From an uncultured bacterium (GTDB taxonomy: Bacteria > Cyanobacteriota > Vampirovibrionia > Gastranaerophilales > Gastranaerophilaceae), in the NCBI GenBank assembly GCA_902774905.1, contig CACYKF010000012.1, positions 1 to 42,478 of the forward strand: DNA of 42,478 bases. The letters are read 5' to 3'. This document shows, one piece after another, positions 35,747 to 42,478 of this stretch. Each line of letters begins with the position of its first letter. Position 1 is the first letter of the stretch. The position numbers were made by a program, and so were the translations under genes. The notes under the pieces were generated by a model. That model saw only the letters and a program-made list of their open reading frames with translations, had not been told where the DNA came from and searched no databases.

Positions 35747-36871
35747 TTATTGTTTTGTACCGCAATATTTACAAAAATTTGCGTCAGTAGAAATTTCTTT
35801 GCTACAATTTATACACTTTCTTGTTCTATTTACATTCATACTTCTTAAAGTTTCATAAATTTGTCTTGCTTGTATTGCTTTGGATTTGCTTGAAACAAGA
35901 ATAGATAAATTTAATCCGTCATCATTTTTAATGTCTACAGTTCCGTATAGACATCTTGGAAATTGTGGGTTATATTTGTATCTTCGATCAGGTCCACCCT
36001 TTTTATTAACATATTGATATGTATATTCAATAACTTCACTATCAGAAGGGGCTTCTTGTTGTTCTACAAAAGTAGTTTCATTAAATTCAAAAGATAATTC
36101 CTGAAAATTAAGACCTATCGTTTTATTTTTATCATGTACAAGTATTTTATTTGGTAAAAAATAAAACTCTTTATCTTTTATAGACAAACAGTAGCATTTT
36201 ACATTTGTTTTTAGATAGTAAGGGATTTTCTGTATTATAGAAATTTGCATTCTTTCAACGCAACTATCAACTCCTGCATTGCGTTTAGCATCGAAATTTT
36301 TATATCTTGATTCAATAATCCACAATTTGCTAGAAGACGCAAGGGTACTAAAAAAATTATTTATCAATTCGTAAAATTTTTCATTTTCAACATCAAAATC
36401 ATATTCAACACTAATTAACATTTTACAATTTCTATAAATTAAGTATATGCAGAATATACTTATTCCTATGATAATAACTATTGGATTACTTAGTACAAAC
36501 AACGATATAATCGATAGCAATATTATGGTTATCTTAATACCTGTATCCATATTTCTGAATTTGTTAATTCTATTTATAAATTCATCGTAATCTGAATTTT
36601 CTTCGAAATCTGTACTGCTAACTTTTTCTTCTACTATTCCAACAGAAGAAGATGACTCATAAGTTTGTCTCTGTTGTTTTTTACCTGATGAAACATCTTC
36701 AACATAAGATATCCCAGTTCCAGGAATAGAATAAGTATGTCTTTCTCTCCCATTTGCTAATTTAGAATATCGCATACCGGGAATCCCCCAACTATACCCA
36801 ATACCGGATTTACTTAAATTTATTTTAAATCCACCGCCTAAATTTATGCTTTTTCTAAATCTATAACCCAT
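35747..36871 (-). CDS. DUF4236 membrane protein with C-terminal zinc ribbon, 374 aa
   Basis: The first 55 residues (GYRFRKSINLGGGFKINLSKSGIGYSWG) are a DUF4236 domain. A hydrophobic region (about 112-146) makes one hairpin or two membrane segments, and the soluble remainder is beta-rich. The C-terminus is a zinc ribbon, C353-C356 and C367-C370 (CINC...CKYC), nearly the same as that at the start of the neighbouring 1439-aa helicase. This suggests the two proteins share a binding partner or assemble together at the membrane. The start at 36871 has AGGGG 6 bp before it; the longer reading to 36901 was rejected. Confidence 0.8.
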   Translation of the reverse strand: MGYRFRKSINLGGGFKINLSKSGIGYSWGIPGMRYSKLANGRERHTYSIPGTGISYVEDVSSGKKQQRQTYESSSSVGIVEEKVSSTDFEENSDYDEFINRINKFRNMDTGIKITIILLSIISLFVLSNPIVIIIGISIFCIYLIYRNCKMLISVEYDFDVENEKFYELINNFFSTLASSSKLWIIESRYKNFDAKRNAGVDSCVERMQISIIQKIPYYLKTNVKCYCLSIKDKEFYFLPNKILVHDKNKTIGLNFQELSFEFNETTFVEQQEAPSDSEVIEYTYQYVNKKGGPDRRYKYNPQFPRCLYGTVDIKNDDGLNLSILVSSKSKAIQARQIYETLRSMNVNRTRKCINCSKEISTDANFCKYCGTKQ

Positions 36872-36938
36872 GTGTACCCCTGTTTGATTTGATTTTAGCA
36901 TAAAAATAATGTAGTTGTTTTATTAATGCTTAACATTT

Positions 36939-39900
36939 CTAGTTCATATCAAGCCATTTTTGTATCTTTTTTATACAAGAATCAGAATGATTAATTATTT
37001 CATATGCCCAAAAACGCATTATTGACCAATTATCATTGTATAAGCTCTTTTCTCTAATTCTATCGGCATTTAATATTTCGCCATTCCATTGTTTATGATA
37101 ATTTTTTCCGTCTAATTCTATATCAAGTTTATTACCTTTTGATGTTAATATTGCAAAATCTAAAGAATACCCACATGCCTGATACTGAGGTATAACTTTT
37201 ATATTATTTTCAACCAATTTATTGTAGAACATTTCTTCTAATTCTGAAACTAATTCATCATTTGGAACAATCGGATATTTGTTATTATATTTGTCTTCTA
37301 AATCAATAACATATTGTGTAAATTTTTCCAAATATGGTATTTCTGATTTCAGACAAGCAAATTTATTGCCAATTATAATTAAATGTGCTCTAGCCCTTGT
37401 TATTGCGACATTAAAGACATTTTCTTCTTTACTTAAAAATAATGAGGCACCGCTAGTTATATTGTCTGATACAACTGGTGAGAATATTATAATATCTCTC
37501 TCATCACCTTGAAATCCATGTGCTGTATTAATTAATAAATTAACCGAATTCATTCTAGATACAAGCTCTGTATCGTTATGTATAAGTTCTCTAATTTTAT
37601 TAACTTGGGCTCTAAAAGGAGATACTACTCCAATGCTGCCAATATAACTATTATCTATTAGTATTTCTCGTAATTTTTCGACAACGGCTTGGGCTTCTTC
37701 AATATTTAATAGTCCACCGGAAGAAGGTCTTCTGGATTCTCCAACAATATTTTCCCATATGATAGGGTGGGCAATTTCATTGGAAGAATGTAAGTCGTTT
37801 ATAGATGTTGCAATCCTTAAACTATTATTATAGAATTCCTGATTTGAAAAATTTATAATGTCAGAATTTGAGCGGTAGTGTTCCTTTAATGAAATAATTT
37901 CTTCATGTGAATTAACTACACCTTCTGCAACATTATATAGAGAGTTCGTTACATAAGAAAATCTTGCATCTTCAACGGAAAATTTATGTTTTAATCTTAG
38001 ATTTTTTTCATCCGACAGTCGTAAATTTGTAATATGTGATAACTGTTTTGGATCTCCAATTATAACCATTTGTTTAGCTCTATATAATAAAGGAATTGCT
38101 GATGCGATATCACATTGGCTTGCCTCATCAAAGACAACAATATCGTAATAATTTTTTATAAAAGGAATTTTTCCACTTTTTGCAGAAAGAGATGTGACAG
38201 CCCAACAAGGCAACATATCTGAACAATCCTTTAACAGTTGTGCATATTGGCTAGATTGTATTTTTGTCAAATATCCATCGCCATTATCATTTATATTAAT
38301 AATTTCTTTCATTAAAGGTACAAAGGCACTTAAATTTTTCCTATGTCCCTTTGATAAATTCATAGATTGTTTTATTAAATAAAGTTGCCAAATTCTTTTC
38401 GACAAAACTAAAACTTTATCATTGCACCTAAATATAGAACTATTTATTTCTTCCAAAGTTGGCATTTTTTGCAATTTATGGACTTTTCGCAAATATTCTT
38501 TGTACTTAAATAGTTGGGATAATTGTTCTTTACAATCTTGAGCAACATCATAGTAATCATTTATATTTAGAATATCGTATTTTTCAGATAAATTTGATAA
38601 ATCTATATTGATTTCTGATGCGTAATTCTTTAATATATTAAGATTATTTTCAAATAGATGAATTTTTTTCTTTGAAAATATTTTCCATGTAATTTTATCT
38701 ATCCAGTTAAATTTATTTGTATCAACAGTTAATATATTTTTTTCAAATTCATACATAAAATGATTTATAGAAGCAAGGTCTATTTTTTCAAAATTATTAA
38801 TAAATTTTTGTCCTTGTTTGATTCTAAAAGCAGTTACTTTTTGATCTGCTTCATCAACTTCATTTCTATAATTTTTAACTTTTACTGCGGTATTTTTTAA
38901 TTCAATAAGCTGTTGCTGAATTTTATTATATTCTGAATATTTTTCATCAAATTCTTCTATTAGTTCCGGTGTTCCATTTAATTGCAATAAGGACAATAAA
39001 TATTTTGCCAAATTGTGACTATATTTATTGCTCCCCTGCCTTAGAATAATAGGTCTGTCTCCTATTTGATTTATTCGTTCATCAATAACATCAACTGCCT
39101 TATTATTTTTACTGGCAAATAAAACTTTCTTATTATTTAAAACAGCATTTATAATTATATTTCCTATTACCTGAGATTTACCAGTTCCGGGAGGACCTGT
39201 TATTATAGTAACTTGATTGGATAAAGCAGATTTAACTGCTTTTCGTTGTTCTTCATTTAAAGGTAAAACTTCTAATATCGGATAAGTCGAACTTTTAATA
39301 CTATTAACATTTTGGTCTAACAAAATTTCTAAAGCAGTACCTTTTATATTTCCATCTGTCAATTTTGATAGCTCTTTTAATTCTTGAACCAGCCCTTGTG
39401 TATATGTACTTTGTTCTACATGAACAAGTATTGAGTTATCAAATATGCCACCTTCATTAATTTCTATAAGGTTCTCTATTTGATTTTTCCATTCCCAGTT
39501 TGGAGTTATGTCTTTTAACTTTTTTACCAAATTATCGATATCAAATATCTCAGAATCGTCGTATAAGCCTAAAGACTGTTCCATACTGATTACATCATTA
39601 ATTACCTGACTTCCTGAACTTCCGCACAAAGATTTAACAGCGTCAAAGTTTATTAATGGCGATTCAATATCAATTTCGTTACTATTCATATTTAATTTGA
39701 ATAAAAATATCGGTTCTAATTTATAAAAAGTACTGCCGTTTTTTGACATAACTTCTCTTACAGATGTAGGATATCCTATATAAAAGTTTGCACCACGAAA
39801 ATTATTAATATACAAAGAAATATCTTTTTGTTCTAAATCTTCTTTTGTTTTGGGAAATACTTTTAAATCAATATAATCAGGAATTGATTTTCTGGATGTT

Positions 39901-39977
39901 GAATATAAGGAAACACTTATGCCTTCATTTCCAACACAATCAATGTAATATTCACATATATCTTTTAAAGTCGCCAT
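36939..39977 (-). CDS. SF1 helicase with C-terminal Vsr/DUF559-like nuclease, 1012 aa
   Basis: A Dna2/NAM7/Upf1-type helicase: GPPGTGKS (261-268), FDEASQCD (near 617), GDPKQLSH, EHYRSNSDIINF, HGFQGDERDIIIFS and VAITRARAHL. The N-terminal 230 residues are a separate domain without known motifs, and a helical region spans about 330-560. The C-terminal 110 residues resemble DUF559/Vsr nucleases (ELEEMFYNKL, YSLDFAI, DIELDGKNYH). First gene of the minus-strand cluster, about 80 bp from the divergent Fic gene. It is not a close paralogue of the 1439-aa helicase: the nuclease and helicase order is shared but the N-termini differ. Likely antiviral, by association. Confidence 0.88.
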   Translation of the reverse strand: MATLKDICEYYIDCVGNEGISVSLYSTSRKSIPDYIDLKVFPKTKEDLEQKDISLYINNFRGANFYIGYPTSVREVMSKNGSTFYKLEPIFLFKLNMNSNEIDIESPLINFDAVKSLCGSSGSQVINDVISMEQSLGLYDDSEIFDIDNLVKKLKDITPNWEWKNQIENLIEINEGGIFDNSILVHVEQSTYTQGLVQELKELSKLTDGNIKGTALEILLDQNVNSIKSSTYPILEVLPLNEEQRKAVKSALSNQVTIITGPPGTGKSQVIGNIIINAVLNNKKVLFASKNNKAVDVIDERINQIGDRPIILRQGSNKYSHNLAKYLLSLLQLNGTPELIEEFDEKYSEYNKIQQQLIELKNTAVKVKNYRNEVDEADQKVTAFRIKQGQKFINNFEKIDLASINHFMYEFEKNILTVDTNKFNWIDKITWKIFSKKKIHLFENNLNILKNYASEINIDLSNLSEKYDILNINDYYDVAQDCKEQLSQLFKYKEYLRKVHKLQKMPTLEEINSSIFRCNDKVLVLSKRIWQLYLIKQSMNLSKGHRKNLSAFVPLMKEIININDNGDGYLTKIQSSQYAQLLKDCSDMLPCWAVTSLSAKSGKIPFIKNYYDIVVFDEASQCDIASAIPLLYRAKQMVIIGDPKQLSHITNLRLSDEKNLRLKHKFSVEDARFSYVTNSLYNVAEGVVNSHEEIISLKEHYRSNSDIINFSNQEFYNNSLRIATSINDLHSSNEIAHPIIWENIVGESRRPSSGGLLNIEEAQAVVEKLREILIDNSYIGSIGVVSPFRAQVNKIRELIHNDTELVSRMNSVNLLINTAHGFQGDERDIIIFSPVVSDNITSGASLFLSKEENVFNVAITRARAHLIIIGNKFACLKSEIPYLEKFTQYVIDLEDKYNNKYPIVPNDELVSELEEMFYNKLVENNIKVIPQYQACGYSLDFAILTSKGNKLDIELDGKNYHKQWNGEILNADRIREKSLYNDNWSIMRFWAYEIINHSDSCIKKIQKWLDMN

Positions 39978-40038
39978 TCTGTACAGAGTATACCATGAAT
40001 ATTATTTTATGGTAAAATAAAGGTGTTCAGAGGTATTC

Positions 40039-40065
40039 ATGGCAGAGAAATATATAAATGTATAA
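40039..40065 (+). CDS. Eight-codon upstream ORF overlapping the fic start
   Basis: ATG at 40039 has AGAGG 5 bp upstream and reads MAEKYINV then stop; the fic ATG (40058) lies inside it, one base out of frame. The fic ATG itself has only a weak ribosome site. It may be a coupling leader, or the mark of a one-base frameshift from a longer Fic N-terminus. Confidence 0.35.
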   Translation: MAEKYINV

Positions 40066-41035
40066 ACCACCATTTGAAATTACATCAAAAATAATTGAAC
40101 TTATTTCCAATATTTCGGAAAAGATTGGAGAGATAAATTCGCTTCAGGATAGTCCGTATCATGTTAAGTTGCGAAAAGAAAATCGTATAAAAACGATACA
40201 TTCATCTCTTGCGATTGAAAATAATAGCTTAAGCTTAAAACAAATTACTGCAATTATTGACGGAAAACGAGTTTTAGGTAATCCAAATGAAATACAAGAA
40301 GTAAAAAATTCAATTCAGGCGTATGACTTACTTTTATCCCTTAATCCTTATAATGAAAAAGATTTACTAAAAGCTCATAAACTTATGATGCAGGATTTAG
40401 TTGAAAGAAACGGCAAATACAGAACTGACGGAGTTGGTATATTTGACGGAGAAAAAGTTGTACATATGGCTCCGCCGGCAAGCAGGGTTCCTGAACTTAT
40501 GGGGGATTTATTTAAATGGCTAAAAACAAGCGATGTACATCCGCTTATAAAAAGCTGTGTTTTTCATTATGAATTTGAGTTTATTCATCCTTTCCAAGAC
40601 GGAAATGGTAGGATTGGTCGTCTTTGGCAAACTGTGATTCTAAAAGAATGGAAAGAAGTTTTTGCTTGGCTACCTGTTGAAACTTTGGTAAAAGAAAATC
40701 AAAAAGAGTATTATTCAGTTCTTGGGGTGAGTGATAGTATCGCCAACAGCACTAAATTCATAGAATTCATGCTTACATTAATTTTAAATACAATTGAAGA
40801 AATTATTAAAACTGAAGAAAAGGTTACCAAAAAGGTTACTATAAAGGTTACTATAAATCAACAAAAAATTATTGATGCAATTAAGACAAATCCGTATGTA
40901 ACACAAGAAGAACTTGCTACTATTATTGGAATTACAAAGAAAAGCATAACAGCTAACATGAAAAAACTACAAAATAGCGGATTAATAAATAGAATTGGTG
41001 CTAATAAAAATGGTCATTGGCAAGTCAATGAATAA
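40058..41035 (+). CDS. Fic-family AMPylase with N-terminal inhibitory helix and winged-HTH tail, 325 aa
   Basis: The Fic core motif HPFQDGNGRIGR (177-188) is complete, including the catalytic histidine and the phosphate-binding GNGR. S50-LAIE-N55 in the N-terminal helix matches the class II inhibitory motif (S/T)xxxE(G/N), which blocks ATP until released. A linker made of three 12-bp repeats (KVT units, 40820-40855) joins a C-terminal winged HTH (about 278-325, TQEELATIIGITKKSITANMKKL), so it may also regulate transcription. Fic enzymes transfer AMP to proteins and include toxins. It diverges from the helicase-nuclease cluster with about 80 bp between and may share its control region. Confidence 0.92.
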   Translation: MYKPPFEITSKIIELISNISEKIGEINSLQDSPYHVKLRKENRIKTIHSSLAIENNSLSLKQITAIIDGKRVLGNPNEIQEVKNSIQAYDLLLSLNPYNEKDLLKAHKLMMQDLVERNGKYRTDGVGIFDGEKVVHMAPPASRVPELMGDLFKWLKTSDVHPLIKSCVFHYEFEFIHPFQDGNGRIGRLWQTVILKEWKEVFAWLPVETLVKENQKEYYSVLGVSDSIANSTKFIEFMLTLILNTIEEIIKTEEKVTKKVTIKVTINQQKIIDAIKTNPYVTQEELATIIGITKKSITANMKKLQNSGLINRIGANKNGHWQVNE

Positions 41036-41115
41036 TGCTTTGTGTTACTATGTAAAGATTTGAATGCTTTTCTTGAGCTTTCACGCTAATATGTTTCCTG
41101 ATATAAGGAGGAAAT

Positions 41116-41337
41116 ATGAAAGAAGTTAGCGGATACAACATTAGCGAGCAGGAATTCAAGAAAGTCTGTAAGTGGGCAGAGGATGTGTACAATATCGCAG
41201 TAATTGTGGATTACTTTGTTTGCAATCAGCCGGAAATTGAAGAGTGCTACAACCTTGCTCCGGTAGTTAAAAACTTAAGAAATAATGCGGATTTATTAAA
41301 TGCATTTTTTATTGATACCGAGGGAAATAAAAATTAA
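41116..41337 (+). CDS. Hypothetical small acidic protein, 73 aa
   Basis: Unrecognised. Acidic and helical, beginning MKEVSGYNISEQEFKKVCKWAEDVYN, with three cysteines. A strong AAGGAGG precedes the ATG at good spacing, which supports expression. It lies between fic and the Mu-type transposase region and could belong to either. Small single-domain proteins like this are common in phages and mobile elements, but I see no specific family. Confidence 0.6.
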   Translation: MKEVSGYNISEQEFKKVCKWAEDVYNIAVIVDYFVCNQPEIEECYNLAPVVKNLRNNADLLNAFFIDTEGNKN

Positions 41338-41445
41338 CTCTTCAATCTCATTTCAAACGTTGTTCAAAAAGTGTTCAACAGACTTTTTGAGAAAAGTTAA
41401 ATGCAAAATTGGTATTATTTTATATTCAAAAATTAAAACTGCTAT

Positions 41446-41467
41446 AAAACTGTTTTAAAACGGTTTT
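41446..41467. repeat. Near-perfect 22-bp palindrome next to the transposase operon
   Basis: AAAACTGTTTTAAAACGGTTTT, symmetric except for one pair, lies just past the stop of the small HTH gene (minus strand). It may be a weak terminator or a protein-binding site. GTTCAA direct repeats occur nearby at about 41357-41380. Confidence 0.5.
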
Positions 41468-41473
41468 AAAAAC

Positions 41474-41893
41474 TTAGATAAAACCATCTTTTTTCATCAT
41501 ATCTTGAAAATCTAAATCCATTTCTTTTTCCATATCAACAACTTGTCTTATAATTCTTAAAAATTCTTCCTTTGTATAACTTTGTTTTTTCTTCTTTAGG
41601 ACTTCATCCATTAGATTAGTGAACATATACATCCTTGAGGAATCAATATGTTTGTTATTATTCATATCTTCATCAAAATCATCAAGCATTTTATGGGCAA
41701 GCGTATACATTGCATCTTTTGATATCGTATTGGCTTTCAAAAATCCGTCACGTTTTATTCCCCAATCACCAAGAGCTTTCCACCGTCTTATGGTTCTGTC
41801 GCATACACCGATTCTCCTTGCAATTTCTTCTTCGGTTATAAATTGCTCAACATACATTTTTTCTGCAATATCAAAAAACTTATCTCTTTTCAT
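41474..41893 (-). CDS. Phage-type HTH protein (terminase small subunit/DUF1804-like), 139 aa
   Basis: The N-terminus AEKMYVEQFITEEEIARRIGVCDRTIRRWKALGDW is a typical HTH as in phage terminase small subunits and DUF1804 proteins of Mu-like phages. The rest is helical and charged with a Lys-rich stretch (KKKKQSY). The ATG follows the transposase stop immediately (TAAATG), so the two are translated together. In Mu the transposase is followed by the MuB ATPase; here this small HTH protein takes that place. It could serve as a targeting partner, or be the remnant of a rearranged prophage. Confidence 0.7.
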   Translation of the reverse strand: MKRDKFFDIAEKMYVEQFITEEEIARRIGVCDRTIRRWKALGDWGIKRDGFLKANTISKDAMYTLAHKMLDDFDEDMNNNKHIDSSRMYMFTNLMDEVLKKKKQSYTKEEFLRIIRQVVDMEKEMDLDFQDMMKKDGFI

Positions 41894-42478
41894 TTATCCG
41901 TATCCACGCTTTTTTCGTTCTTCTGCAATAATTCTATCTGTTTCATATAAATACAATTCCTCTTCCGGTTCATCCAAATACTTTTCTGTTTCCCAAAGAT
42001 AAAATTTCTTTTTTTCTTTTTCTGGTAAAAATATCGACAAATCCGCTTTCCCAAAACTTTCCATATCTTTATTCTTCTGTATTGCTTTATCCATACTGGT
42101 ATTTGCAATTTTTGAAACTTTAACAGGCTTTTTGTATTCTCTTTCTACACTCTGATAAGCTGTTTCGTAGTTTTGATATTTTTCCATTGCAGATATTTCT
42201 TTATTTTGCTTAATATAAGCTTTTGTAATTTTGATATTGCGTTTTTTAGTTGCTACAGCGGCTTCAAATTCTTCTTTTGAAACTTCAGGAGCGTAAAGTG
42301 CTGCAACAGATTTAACTGCTTCTGCTTTTCCTAAAAATTCATCATTTTGGGCATTAAATACCCAAGCTTCTTTGTAATTTTTTATGTCTCTGCGCAAATA
42401 TACTTTCATACCTTTTTTATGTATCATCCAATCTGCCCAATAGGTAGTTTGCAATTTTCCATCTTTTACTCCATTTTT
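41894..42478 (-). CDS. Mu-type transposase, C-terminal part (5' end beyond the window)
   Basis: The reading frame is open to the right edge of the window, so the TTG at 42454 is not the start. The visible part has GMKVYLRRDIKNYKEAWVFNAQNDEFLGKAEAV, the C-terminal beta-barrel of MuA-like transposases, then about 120 residues of helical, charged tail. The catalytic DDE core would lie outside the window. It is followed directly by the small HTH gene. It marks the edge of a Mu-like prophage or transposon adjoining the defence-like cluster. Confidence 0.8.
   Translation of the reverse strand, partial: KNGVKDGKLQTTYWADWMIHKKGMKVYLRRDIKNYKEAWVFNAQNDEFLGKAEAVKSVAALYAPEVSKEEFEAAVATKKRNIKITKAYIKQNKEISAMEKYQNYETAYQSVEREYKKPVKVSKIANTSMDKAIQKNKDMESFGKADLSIFLPEKEKKKFYLWETEKYLDEPEEELYLYETDRIIAEERKKRGYG

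Overview
The window is AT-rich, with short spacers and a mix of ATG, GTG and TTG starts. The gene content suggests an anaerobic, gut-associated bacterium that stores glycogen: a sensory [FeFe] hydrogenase, two GH57 glucan enzymes, a GyrB with the long insert usual in Gram-negatives, a RecG with an N-terminal extension, and several small Gly-rich or coiled-coil proteins of no named family. My best guess is the Gastranaerophilales (Melainabacteria/Vampirovibrionia). This is inference from gene content; no rRNA or other decisive marker is present.

Layout. (1) 196-3609: a four-gene operon built on a HydS-type [FeFe] hydrogenase with a PAS domain, a SpoIIE/PP2C phosphatase and two thioredoxin-like 2Fe-2S ferredoxins, probably an H2 or redox sensor. 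(2) 3901-13549: mostly housekeeping (gyrB, a GH57 amylase-like enzyme, recG, folD), interrupted by a roughly 400-bp multi-hairpin repeat (7086-7480) and a small coiled-coil gene. (3) 13666-19570: an accessory patch with a short HAD protein, a headless HTH fragment, a UvrD-helicase/PD-(D/E)XK-nuclease fusion carrying an in-frame palindromic repeat, a possible toxin/immunity pair and a divergent XRE regulator. (4) 19571-20010: tRNA-Asp(GTC) with a duplicated 3' end, a likely integration scar. (5) 20131-26520: GH57 glucan branching enzyme, Gly-rich and coiled-coil small proteins, a Cro-like protein, a CheR-like methyltransferase and fusA. (6) 26776-30424: two convergent B12-binding radical SAM proteins and a hypothetical. 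(7) 30723-41035: a large accessory cluster, described next. (8) 41474 to the right edge: the C-terminal part of a Mu-type transposase and a small HTH protein.

The most interesting part is 30723-39977. Four genes on the minus strand form one apparent operon: an SF1 helicase with a C-terminal Vsr/DUF559-like nuclease (1012 aa), a DUF4236 membrane protein ending in a zinc ribbon (374 aa), a DUF4011-type SF1 helicase with an N-terminal zinc ribbon of the same type and a C-terminal Vsr-like nuclease (1439 aa), and a voltage-gated K+ channel homologue starting 4 bp after the helicase stop. A Fic AMPylase with a winged-HTH tail diverges from it. Two helicase-nucleases, an ion channel and a Fic enzyme next to a Mu-type transposase look like a multi-gene antiphage system that I cannot assign to a named type.

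A second theme is regulation. A motif close to TGTWACAAARWACTTWA lies 65-145 bp upstream of gyrB, fusA and two small coiled-coil genes. In the last two it sits inside a 61-bp region that is nearly identical although the genes are 10 kb apart.
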